IMG/VR virus record: IMGVR_UViG_3300037300_000108
Span: 1 to 56,272 of that record
From: a virus
Length of the DNA stretch: 56,272 nt
Strand: one strand, 5' to 3'
Shown in pieces: positions 22,500 through 28,391 of the stretch. Numbering within the stretch: the stretch's first letter is position 1; every line of letters begins with the position of its first letter. Both the position numbers and the translations under genes were made by a program. The notes beneath the pieces were generated by a model, which saw only the letters and a list, made by a program, of their open reading frames with translations, was not told the DNA's origin and searched no databases.

Positions 22500-22732
22500 C
22501 AAAAGATCAATCAGAAATGTACAGCCTTATGCAAGATGCTCATATGGAGCAGGACGAAAACCATCGAGAAATGATTCAAATTTACAACTTGTGCCAATTT
22601 ATCTCCAAAGCACCGATGAGCCATGCGACCGTAAAGCAAATGCTGATTGTGCTGGCGAACAGCATGGCCAACTCTCACCGGTTTGCCCCTAGCGAGGTTG
22701 ATGCAGTGGATGATCTGTCCATCCGCTTCTAG
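22496..22732 (+). CDS. Small helical early protein (78 aa)
   Basis: An acidic N-terminus (MTKDQSEMYSLMQDAHMEQD) and a helical C-terminal half (HATVKQMLIVLANSMANSHR). It is the last gene before the terminator at 22751. CTCCATCGAGGAAT occurs shortly before its start and again directly after its stop, so a short duplication brackets the gene. Confidence 0.6.
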   Translation: MTKDQSEMYSLMQDAHMEQDENHREMIQIYNLCQFISKAPMSHATVKQMLIVLANSMANSHRFAPSEVDAVDDLSIRF

Positions 22733-22750
22733 CCTCCATCGAGGAATAGC

Positions 22751-22773
22751 CCGCCCACTGAGGCGGTTTTTTT
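22751..22773 (+). terminator. Rho-independent terminator of the first early operon
   Basis: CCGCC-CACTGA-GGCGG is followed directly by seven T. It ends the 18.8-22.7 kb plus-strand block. On the minus strand no T run follows. Confidence 0.85.
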
Positions 22774-22777
22774 ACGT

Positions 22778-22951
22778 TTATTGGTTTCCCCATAGGTCGA
22801 GCCGCCACCAGATGACCCCTCGCGTTTGCATTGGGTTCTGGTAGCGCTCCACCGTCGAGACTGCTGCCTCGGGCCAAGTGCGGTTTACTGGCAAAAATAC
22901 GCCAGCTCTGCCGTATGCTATTTCCATCTGGGTGGTGCTTTTAAGGTACAC
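22778..22951 (-). CDS. Possible small minus-strand protein (57 aa, GTG start)
   Basis: GTG 22951 has GGAGG 7 nt upstream, a strong site. The product, MYLKSTTQMEIAYGRAGVFL then PVNRTWPEAAVSTVERYQNP and GVIWWRLDLWGNQ, has a protein-like composition rich in W. It overlaps the end of another open minus frame (22918-23139, ending GCTLKAPPRWK) that lacks a clear start and may be a broken gene. No known family. Facing against the early operon, it would need its own promoter. Confidence 0.4.
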   Translation of the reverse strand: MYLKSTTQMEIAYGRAGVFLPVNRTWPEAAVSTVERYQNPMQTRGVIWWRLDLWGNQ

Positions 22952-23148
22952 CCTAGCGCCTCCGCCTTACCCCTACGTCCTACGTGCTTACCCAGTTTCC
23001 TCACCGCCTCGCATAATTTGCGGCATCCCCCCGGCTCGACTAAAAGGGGGCCAATCAACGCTTCATTGGATAGGTGTTTGGTTCCGCGCAGCCCATGCAG
23101 GCTCTTGCTATCGTGCGGAGTACGGCGCGGCGTGGAAATTTAGGCATG
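22952..23148. other. Unassigned stretch with a start-less minus-strand frame
   Basis: The minus frame 23139-22918 is open for 73 codons (…EALIGPLLVEPGGCRKLCEA, then AEALGCTLKAPPRWK) without ATG or a ribosome site. A second minus frame starts at ATG 23147 (MPKFPRRAVLRTIARACMGC) and stops after 30 codons. The two could be one decayed gene joined by a frameshift. Plus-strand frames here look random. Confidence 0.3.
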
Positions 23149-23232
23149 AAAAAAGCCGTTGAGACAGACTCCGATGGAAACTCATCCAAGGATGATGCCC
23201 CAAAAGGGGTCGGAGTCTGACTAAACGGCTTT
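23149..23232 (-). ncRNA. Branched structured element ending in T6 (minus strand)
   Basis: The sequence can fold into a 9-bp stem (23152-23160 with 23224-23232) and a 10-bp stem (23165-23174 with 23210-23219). Within these are two hairpins: TCATC-CAAG-GATGA at 23182-23195 and CCCC-AAAA-GGGG at 23198-23209. On the minus strand the outer stem is followed by six T, so it could be an elaborate terminator or the 3-prime end of a small RNA. No known RNA family recognised. Confidence 0.5.
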
Positions 23233-23274
23233 CAGGCACAAAGGTTTCCACACCCAGCGAACATAGTGTAGCTC

Positions 23275-23303
23275 AAAAAAAGACCCGACACAAGGGCCGG
23301 GTC
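23275..23303 (-). terminator. Rho-independent terminator, minus strand
   Basis: Read on the minus strand: GACCCG, a 10-nt loop, CGGGTC, then seven T. It would stop minus-strand transcripts coming from the right, where only plus-strand early genes lie, so it may end antisense or nuclease-gene transcripts. It lies 43 nt from the structured element. Confidence 0.65.
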
Positions 23304-23310
23304 AAAGATC

Positions 23311-23325
23311 AACAACTAGGAGATT
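23311..23325 (+). repeat. First copy of AACAACTAGGAGATT
   Basis: Identical to 23446-23460, where it supplies the ribosome site of gene 23464. Here it is followed not by a start codon but by a hairpin with a GNRA-type loop, GCACG-GCAA-CGTGC (23326-23339). Confidence 0.6.
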
Positions 23326-23377
23326 GCACGGCAACGTGCCTCGCCAGTGTACACCCGTAGAAGATAGTCTATGGCTA

Positions 23378-23405
23378 TTGAGATTAAGATTTTGATAGCT
23401 ACAAT
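23378..23405 (+). promoter_or_regulatory. Probable sigma70-type promoter of the second early operon
   Basis: TTGAGA at 23378-23383, a 16-bp spacer and TACAAT at 23400-23405 resemble a host housekeeping promoter. It lies 59 bp before gene 23464 and downstream of two minus-strand terminators. Confidence 0.55.
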
Positions 23406-23437
23406 TAACATCAAATCATTGCAAAGGAGTGTAATAT

Positions 23438-23446
23438 ATGGGCTAA
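23438..23446 (+). other. Two-codon minigene ATG-GGC-TAA with strong ribosome site
   Basis: AAGGAG at 23424-23429 lies 8 nt before ATG 23438, and the frame stops after Met-Gly. The next ribosome site (AGGAG) follows at once. The layout recalls the lambda bar minigenes, whose short translation drains peptidyl-tRNA; it could also be a translational control element for the gene at 23464. Confidence 0.4.
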
Positions 23447-23463
23447 ACAACTAGGAGATTTAT

Positions 23464-23622
23464 ATGAACGTAGCAGTAGTAATTTTTGGAGTGCTTTGCA
23501 CAATTGCCTGGTTTAACCACATATTTACTTGTTTCGCAGAGGGTTTATGGGGCTTCCTGTTAGTGGGAGCCATCATGTTTCCCATCGGAATCCTTCATGG
23601 CTTTTACCTTTGGTTCAACTAA
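23464..23622 (+). CDS. Small two-pass membrane protein (52 aa)
   Basis: ATG 23464 follows AGGAG with 8 nt spacing. Two hydrophobic segments, MNVAVVIFGVLCTIAWFNHI and GLWGFLLVGAIMFPIGILHG, span almost the whole protein. It is the first gene of the second early operon. Phage proteins of this kind often act in superinfection exclusion, but no specific match is seen. Confidence 0.65.
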   Translation: MNVAVVIFGVLCTIAWFNHIFTCFAEGLWGFLLVGAIMFPIGILHGFYLWFN

Positions 23623-23624
23623 TC

Positions 23625-23813
23625 ATGACAAGCATCAAGAACATTTTTCGCTGTCTTACGCCCATAGACTGCGTAATTGCAGAGCTGGAAGAAGCCGAAC
23701 ACGCTTTGCTACGCGCCGAGACGGGTGTCGAGTACGCCCAAGCGTTGGTTATATACAACAAAAACCGAGTAAAGCGCCTGAGCGCGTACATCAAAGAACA
23801 GGAGGCAGCATGA
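23625..23813 (+). CDS. Small coiled-coil early protein (62 aa)
   Basis: Start at ATG 23625, 2 nt after the previous stop; a longer in-frame start at 23529 would overlap the membrane protein and is rejected. The product has a helix with heptad pattern (DCVIAELEEAEHALLRAETG) and a basic C-terminal helix (KNRVKRLSAYIKEQEAA). The stop overlaps the next ATG. Confidence 0.65.
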   Translation: MTSIKNIFRCLTPIDCVIAELEEAEHALLRAETGVEYAQALVIYNKNRVKRLSAYIKEQEAA

Positions 23814-24226
23814 CTACAACAGCATGGGCACACTTGCCCAACGCAAAGGATATTGACCGTGTGTTGGCGAGCCTTGCGGCTCATCCCCAGAAGTGGAGAG
23901 CAGCATGGGACGCAGCAAGAGCCGCAGCAAGAGCCGCAGCACGGGACGCAGCACGGGGCGCAGCACGGGACGCAGCACGGGGCGCAGTATGGGACGCAGC
24001 ATGGGACGCAGCATGGGACGCAGCACGGGACGCAGCACGGGGCGCAGCACGGGACGCAGCACGGGGCGCAGTATGGGACGCAATAGCAGCACTTATAGCG
24101 TGGGACGACTGTGCATACATGCTTGAGCTGCCCGAGGACGAACTCAAGATATTACGTGCGGCAGGCAACGAGCAAGCAATATTGCTATCAGCGGCAGCAA
24201 AAGTACTAAGGGAGGCATCGTCATGA
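23810..24226 (+). CDS. Early protein with Ala-rich tetrapeptide repeats (138 aa)
   Basis: Residues ~30-100 are tandem [WR][DG]AA units (AARDAARGAARDAARGAVWD and so on), expected to form one long amphipathic helix or stacked helices. Conserved ends flank them: MTTTAWAHLPNAKDIDRVLA at the start and AWDDCAYMLELPEDELKILR near the end, a pair of motifs seen in other phage proteins. The repeat length is a multiple of 3, so copy-number change would not break the frame. Function unknown. Confidence 0.65.
   Translation: MTTTAWAHLPNAKDIDRVLASLAAHPQKWRAAWDAARAAARAAARDAARGAARDAARGAVWDAAWDAAWDAARDAARGAARDAARGAVWDAIAALIAWDDCAYMLELPEDELKILRAAGNEQAILLSAAAKVLREASS
23905..24082 (+). repeat. 12-bp tandem repeat array (GGGACGCAGCAC type)
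   Basis: About fifteen 12-nt units with small changes, each coding four residues. The array is open in several frames on both strands for that reason. It is prone to slippage and so to length variation between relatives. Confidence 0.85.
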
Positions 24227-24486
24227 CTAAGTATTGTGACGGAACAACAGCGCTGACACCGTGCCCGCACCCCGAGGACTGCACGGTTTCTTGTGAGTTT
24301 AATGATGCCGTGGTGTTGCGCAAAGTCAAACCGTACCCACGCGTGCCGACCGATCTGATTGAAGCCGACCGCGAGGAAGGCTCAAAGATCGCCCGCCGTT
24401 TGATTGTGGCCATAAAGGTCTTTTTGTTTCTCTGGGTGTTGCTCATGGCCATGTCGGGGATGTTTTTATGGAGCCTGTTTATATGA
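24223..24486 (+). CDS. Small protein with Cys-rich head and C-terminal membrane helix (87 aa)
   Basis: The head CPHPEDCTVSCEF (residues ~14-26) has three Cys and one His that could bind a metal. The tail RLIVAIKVFLFLWVLLMAMS then GMFLWSLFI is a transmembrane helix, giving a cytoplasmic N-terminus by the positive-inside rule. ATGA overlaps join it to both neighbours. Confidence 0.65.
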   Translation: MTKYCDGTTALTPCPHPEDCTVSCEFNDAVVLRKVKPYPRVPTDLIEADREEGSKIARRLIVAIKVFLFLWVLLMAMSGMFLWSLFI

Positions 24487-24692
24487 CTGACAAAGATACT
24501 GGCGGGCCAGCGTTCCCAACTGGCACGGGCGTAACGCCATACGCACCCGGCATGCTGCTGCGAGATTACTTTGCAGCCAAGGCAATGCAGGGGCTGCTTT
24601 CCGACACCAGCATCAAAGGCGCTGTTTTAGAATTTGCTGCACGGTCTTATGTCATGGCCGACGCCATGCTTGCCGCTAGGGAGGCTAAATGA
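24483..24692 (+). CDS. Small phage protein, LRDYFAA family (69 aa)
   Basis: ATG 24483 is chosen because it overlaps the upstream TGA; a start 15 nt earlier is possible. Contains GGPAFPTGTG, MLLRDYFAAKAMQGLL and SYVMADAMLAAREA, a widespread small phage family of unknown function. A distant paralogue is coded at 34433-34627. Confidence 0.7.
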   Translation: MTDKDTGGPAFPTGTGVTPYAPGMLLRDYFAAKAMQGLLSDTSIKGAVLEFAARSYVMADAMLAAREAK

Positions 24693-24934
24693 CTGACAAA
24701 GAAATCATGCAGCAAGCGCTGGATGCGCTGGAAACGAAAGGTGAGCACCACCCAAGAGTGTATGAAGCCATCACCGCACTGCGCTCACGGCTTGAGCAGC
24801 CAGCCGCATGGCAGGGGCTGACGGATGATGAGATCAAAGGAATCATTGGGGCTTGGGGCGACACGCCAATCAAAGGCTACACACGCAAACTGTTCGATCA
24901 GATTGAAACTAAATTAAAGGAAAAAAACACATGA
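24689..24934 (+). CDS. Small phage protein with WxGLTDxEI domain (81 aa)
   Basis: N-terminal helices (DKEIMQQALDALETKGEHHP, then TALRSRLEQP) are followed by AWQGLTDDEIKGIIGAWGDT and a C-terminal IETKLKEKNT. The last part is shared with the protein at 25314-25655, so the two are partial paralogues. ATGA overlap on both sides. Function unknown. Confidence 0.65.
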   Translation: MTDKEIMQQALDALETKGEHHPRVYEAITALRSRLEQPAAWQGLTDDEIKGIIGAWGDTPIKGYTRKLFDQIETKLKEKNT

Positions 24935-25311
24935 ACTACCAAGAACTTAAGCATCAGGCTGCGCAATACGAAAGCATGAAACAAAACGTCCAAATCGTGC
25001 AGCCAGGTAACGGCATACGCGGAGCAGTGCCAAGTGGACCGTATACGGATTCACCCACAGCACAGAAAGAAATGCCCGTGCCCACAGAGATGGGCCGTCT
25101 CAAAGACAGACTGCACTCGCTGCTTAACCGCATACAACACCTTGAGGAGTGTCTGCACCCAGTGCTTAGAGAGACTCTGCCAACAACCGAGCGCGTGCAG
25201 CAAGACTGCGCGGGAACATCCCAGTTAGCAGGCTCGATCTACGTGATGTCTGTACTGGTCGAGGACATGACGTACAGGATAAACGACCTCGCCGAGCGCG
25301 TGGAGCTGTGA
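24931..25311 (+). CDS. Helical early protein (126 aa)
   Basis: The middle and C-terminal parts are helical (GRLKDRLHSLLNRIQHLEEC, then IYVMSVLVEDMTYRINDLAE) and may dimerise as a coiled coil; the N-terminal third is probably unstructured. Overlaps the upstream gene as ATGA. No family recognised. Confidence 0.6.
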   Translation: MNYQELKHQAAQYESMKQNVQIVQPGNGIRGAVPSGPYTDSPTAQKEMPVPTEMGRLKDRLHSLLNRIQHLEECLHPVLRETLPTTERVQQDCAGTSQLAGSIYVMSVLVEDMTYRINDLAERVEL

Positions 25312-25313
25312 GC

Positions 25314-25655
25314 ATGACCACGCAAATTACAAAGACATGGTTTGACGGAGAAAAAATCGTGACCCAAAACATTCCTAAAGCTGACATATACAAGCCTGAG
25401 CAGAAGCCAACAGCTTGGGTCTACCCCGAAGGGCTTGATGCTTTTCAGCAGCGCCAGCCGTGGACTGCTTACGGGACAGACGGCGATGGGCGCATCCCTC
25501 TTTACAAATCACCACAACAGAAGCCTTGGGTCGGGCTGACGGACAAAGAAATAAACTACGCGATAGAAACCAGTAAAAACGTCGAAGGTAGCCTTGTGTT
25601 GCCATACGGATACGCGCGTGATATAGAAGCCAAACTCAAGGAAAAAAACACATGA
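25314..25655 (+). CDS. Small phage protein, paralogue of 24689-24934 at the C-terminus (113 aa)
   Basis: I choose ATG 25314 (GGAG 8 nt upstream) over an overlapping GTG at 25308. The N-terminal half has TAWVYPEGLDAFQQRQPWTA, a phage motif for short modular proteins. The C-terminal half PWVGLTDKEINYAIETSKNV...IEAKLKEKNT repeats the domain of gene 24689. Both genes end in the same AAAAAACACATGA junction. Confidence 0.65.
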   Translation: MTTQITKTWFDGEKIVTQNIPKADIYKPEQKPTAWVYPEGLDAFQQRQPWTAYGTDGDGRIPLYKSPQQKPWVGLTDKEINYAIETSKNVEGSLVLPYGYARDIEAKLKEKNT

Positions 25656-25855
25656 TATTCACAGACTGGATACACCGGTTTGCCCTCGACACGCTAACCT
25701 CAAAGGACTTGGCCCGACTACACGCCGCCTTTGAAGCGGGTCAAGACCACGAGCGTGAGGCGTGTGCGAAGTTGCTAGACGATGCTACGGGCACAAATTC
25801 AATCGTTAGCTGTGCCAGCGCCGCGAAAGCAATCAGAGCAAGGAACCAAGAGTGA
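25652..25855 (+). CDS. Small helical phage protein (67 aa)
   Basis: Includes DLARLHAAFEAGQDHEREAC and AKLLDDATG...CASAAKAIRARNQ, a pattern common in tiny accessory proteins of tailed phages. Overlaps the previous gene as ATGA and the next as GTGA. Confidence 0.6.
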   Translation: MIFTDWIHRFALDTLTSKDLARLHAAFEAGQDHEREACAKLLDDATGTNSIVSCASAAKAIRARNQE

Positions 25856-26301
25856 GCAGAAAAGCGTATCGACCCAAGCCTGTGGTGCTCGATGTCATGG
25901 CGTACGTCAAGGCCAGTATGAAACCGCTGGCTGCCGTCGGTAGTGAGCTGATCAAGCTGCGGATCATTAACCACGATGCGCTTCTGGCGTTGGCGCAAGG
26001 CAGAGCTACTTTAGGCGACATGAACAAGCTGATCGAGGTGGGCAACATAAGCGAGGCGCTGGCACACCAAGGCTTTGGCAAGGACTGGGAGCCCGAGATA
26101 CGTGCTGGGCAAGACGCGTTGCTTACCGTGGCTAGGCGGGACAAGTGGGTCTGCCGCTCCGAAGAGCTGTCTGCCATCCGGGAGATGGTCGAGGTGAGTG
26201 ACGCACAGCTTGACGTGGTGACGGTAGCGCAGATGGAGAAGGGCATGGCCCACATCCGGGAAGTGAAGCGAAACAAACGAGCAAGGAGAATCAGAGAATG
26301 A
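25852..26301 (+). CDS. Helical early protein (149 aa, GTG start)
   Basis: GTG 25852 overlaps the preceding TGA. The protein has MSRKAYRPKPVVLDVMAYVK, then RIINHDALLALAQGRATLGD and SALVAR-type helices, and a basic end (EVKRNKRARRIRE). I have seen similar sequences in betaproteobacterial phages and prophages without a function attached. The basic tail may bind nucleic acid. Confidence 0.6.
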   Translation: MSRKAYRPKPVVLDVMAYVKASMKPLAAVGSELIKLRIINHDALLALAQGRATLGDMNKLIEVGNISEALAHQGFGKDWEPEIRAGQDALLTVARRDKWVCRSEELSAIREMVEVSDAQLDVVTVAQMEKGMAHIREVKRNKRARRIRE

Positions 26302-26621
26302 CTATAGATCAAATCGCAAACGACCCCGATGCAGGGCGACACACCCCAGGCCCATGGAGGCACCACGTGGGAAACCACGGCGAGTATCTTGTGAGTTGTG
26401 AGTCGTATGGATACGCACCATTGGCCCGAGTCAAGGGTGACAAGCGGTCCACGCTCAAGAGTGCTCACGCTAACGCTCGCATGATCGCCGCCGCGCCCGA
26501 GCTGCTTGAGGCACTGTACGCCACGATGGAGCACTGCTACGACCTCGAACTCTCGGATGAAATTGCCCGTGCCGTTAAGCTAGGCCGCAACGCAATCGCC
26601 AAGGCGGAAGGATTTCGATGA
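26298..26621 (+). CDS. HTPGPW-family phage protein (107 aa)
   Basis: The motifs RHTPGPWRHH and ANARMIAAAPELLEALYATM, then GRNAIAKAEGFR define a very common small phage family (starts with HTPGPW, ends with an AAPELLEAL helix). Its function is not known. ATGA overlaps with both neighbours. Confidence 0.75.
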   Translation: MTIDQIANDPDAGRHTPGPWRHHVGNHGEYLVSCESYGYAPLARVKGDKRSTLKSAHANARMIAAAPELLEALYATMEHCYDLELSDEIARAVKLGRNAIAKAEGFR

Positions 26622-26800
26622 ACTGCCCCATCTGCAACACATGGACTGAACAGATTGATACACGCAAAAGAGCAGGCAGTATTTTTAGGCGATACGAGTG
26701 CGCCAACTTGCACCGTTTTACAACCAAGGACAGAGAAGTTTTTCGAGTTGATGAGGCCAAACAAAGAGTTGGACGACCAAAGAAAAATGACAATGTTTGA
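26618..26800 (+). CDS. NrdR-like zinc-ribbon protein (60 aa)
   Basis: MNCPICNTWTEQIDTRKRAG, then FRRYECANLHRFTTKDREVF matches the N-terminal zinc ribbon of the NrdR repressor (CPxC...DSR...RRRxC...RFTT). Ligands would be C3, C6, C28 and H32 rather than four Cys. The ATP-cone domain of NrdR is absent; the tail is basic (VGRPKKNDNV). A small DNA-binding regulator is likely. Confidence 0.65.
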   Translation: MNCPICNTWTEQIDTRKRAGSIFRRYECANLHRFTTKDREVFRVDEAKQRVGRPKKNDNV

Positions 26801-26821
26801 CCACAATTTACAAGGTTTGCT

Positions 26822-27106
26822 ATGAAAGATTTATTCGCTCCCGCTAATGCTTTTGACTGGAGGCGATTCTCGACGGAGGAATCAGCACGCCGTGGCGAAA
26901 AGCCAAACGCCTTAGATGCAGGAACAACTTCCCGTAAGCGTAGCGTAGCCTCCACTCAGGCTATTGAGCGCATCCGGGAAAGCCAACCGGGTTACGGCAC
27001 TATCGGCATGAGCAAGAAAACTGCTGAGATGATTTCACTCAAGCCGAAAACATTTTCTATTTATAGCAAGTCTCAAACCAAAAGCAAAGGACGGGGATTT
27101 ATATGA
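26822..27106 (+). CDS. Small basic early protein (94 aa)
   Basis: Sequence MKDLFAPANAFDWRRFSTEE...KTAEMISLKPKTFSIYSKSQ is hydrophilic and basic with no recognised fold. It overlaps the next gene as ATGA. The initial codon is preceded only by a weak site (AAGGTTTGCT). Confidence 0.55.
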   Translation: MKDLFAPANAFDWRRFSTEESARRGEKPNALDAGTTSRKRSVASTQAIERIRESQPGYGTIGMSKKTAEMISLKPKTFSIYSKSQTKSKGRGFI

Positions 27107-27390
27107 AAGACGCAACTAGCACAGACGACATCTTGGCCGAACGCGGTAGCCGCTACGGTACATTCGTAGGCCATGCCGAAGTTACGCAAGAGCTAAAGCG
27201 CAGCATGGCTAATCACCTGGCCAAGCGCAACAAGACACTGCAAGATGACCAGTGGGAAGCCTTGGAGATGATCGTGCACAAGATAGGCCGTATCATTAAC
27301 GGAGACCCCAACTACCACGACTCATGGGCCGACATCGCAGGCTACGCTAAGCTCGTCTCAGACAGGCTTGAGACCGGCAAGACTACATAA
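27103..27390 (+). CDS. DUF6378-like protein (95 aa)
   Basis: The pattern RGSRYGTFVGHAEVTQELKR, then ALEMIVHKIGRIINGDPNYH and DSWADIAGYAKLVSDRL matches a widespread phage domain I know as DUF6378. It is related in look to MazG-like all-alpha folds but has no proven activity. It lies near other nucleotide and DNA genes. Confidence 0.8.
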   Translation: MKDATSTDDILAERGSRYGTFVGHAEVTQELKRSMANHLAKRNKTLQDDQWEALEMIVHKIGRIINGDPNYHDSWADIAGYAKLVSDRLETGKTT

Positions 27391-27417
27391 ATTTTTACTT
27401 TGGCTGGAGATATACAA

Positions 27418-27570
27418 ATGGACATTATTCGGAAATCTTTTGAGGCTGTCATGGCCTCCAAGGGACGCGGTGAGATGGTGCGAAATGGTGCCAATTACAA
27501 GAACGCCAACATTCAAACCAAGTGGCGCTACTTCCAGCTTGGCTGGAATTTGTCTAGGGGCAACGCATGA
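27418..27570 (+). CDS. Small basic early protein (50 aa)
   Basis: ATG 27418 follows GGAGA with 7 nt spacing, and the stop overlaps the ParB-like gene start as ATGA. The product MDIIRKSFEAVMASKGRGEM, then KNANIQTKWRYFQLGWNLSR, looks like a compact basic helical protein. A longer ORF in another frame over the same bases is rejected because it lacks a ribosome site. Confidence 0.6.
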   Translation: MDIIRKSFEAVMASKGRGEMVRNGANYKNANIQTKWRYFQLGWNLSRGNA

Positions 27571-28340
27571 TTAGCACAATTGAAATTAGCAAGATACGCA
27601 TTGACGCTGGCACTCAAAGCCGCGAGAGCCTAAGCGAGGCATTGGTTCAGGAATACCACGAGCATCTTGAGCAAGACGGAGACTTTCCTCCCATAGAGGT
27701 TTTTCTTGATGGAACGGAGTACTTTTTAGCAGATGGCTTCCACCGGGTTCTGGCATTTCGCAGGTCGCAGCGTGAATATATTGAAGCCCGCGTGAACTTT
27801 GGCGCGGTACGTGACGCCATCCAGTACAGCCTTAGCGCAAATTCAGAGCATGGCCTGAGACGAACCCGTGCCGACAAGTGTAAAGCAGTCAACACAGCGT
27901 TAGACGATCCGAAGTGGGGAGAGTTATCTGGTCGCCAGATTGCAAAAATGTGCGGCGTCAGCCATACGTTAGTGCAGGAGGTTACAAAGAGTCGGAATTC
28001 CGACACCCCTCCAAAGGACAAACCGACCAAGCTCAAAAACTTGGTTGAGGCTCCGCTTAAGGAGGATGAAGTGGCAATATTGCCACCCCAAGCAGATGAG
28101 ATGGTGCAAGAGTTGATTTCTGAAAACGAGCGACTGCAAGACTTGGTAGCTGTTGGCGGCATGGATGGAACCGACGAAGAGAAAGCTCTTGCATCGGAAA
28201 CCATTGACGACTTAAGGGTTCAAGTAAGCAGCCTCACCACTCAATTAGAGTCCGTGAAACTGTCAAGGGATCAGTTTCAGCGCGAGTGTTCTGAATTGAA
28301 AAAGCAAGTCGGCATTTACCAGCGCCAACTTAAGAAATAA
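27567..28340 (+). CDS. ParB-like DNA-binding protein (257 aa)
   Basis: Residues 1-80 form a ParB/Srx-type domain: ISTIEISKIRIDAGTQSRES, then FLADGFHRVLAFRRSQREYI with the conserved DGFHR (in place of GxRR). A helix-turn-helix follows at ~115-140 (LSGRQIAKMCGVSHTLVQEV). After a linker, residues ~175-257 form a coiled coil. The linker carries one genome palindrome (28072-28085), read as VAILPP. It may regulate transcription or partition DNA. It is a natural candidate to bind the palindrome, which is speculation. Confidence 0.75.
   Translation: MISTIEISKIRIDAGTQSRESLSEALVQEYHEHLEQDGDFPPIEVFLDGTEYFLADGFHRVLAFRRSQREYIEARVNFGAVRDAIQYSLSANSEHGLRRTRADKCKAVNTALDDPKWGELSGRQIAKMCGVSHTLVQEVTKSRNSDTPPKDKPTKLKNLVEAPLKEDEVAILPPQADEMVQELISENERLQDLVAVGGMDGTDEEKALASETIDDLRVQVSSLTTQLESVKLSRDQFQRECSELKKQVGIYQRQLKK
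28072..28085. repeat. Dispersed palindrome TGGCA-N4-TGCCA (centre ATAT)
   Basis: Part of a perfect 16-bp palindrome GTGGCAATATTGCCAC within the linker of the ParB-like gene. Confidence 0.85.
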
Positions 28341-28391
28341 AAAACGCCAACGCCGGGTGGCTATGTCCCGGTAGTTCTAGGAGAAATAAAT

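Noticed and set aside
23146-23220. 24-codon plus-strand ORF within the branched element
   Set aside because: No Shine-Dalgarno sequence and it coincides with the stems, which explain the sequence better.
23905-24082. CRISPR-like array
   Set aside because: The units are 12 bp, contiguous and coding; there are no spacers.
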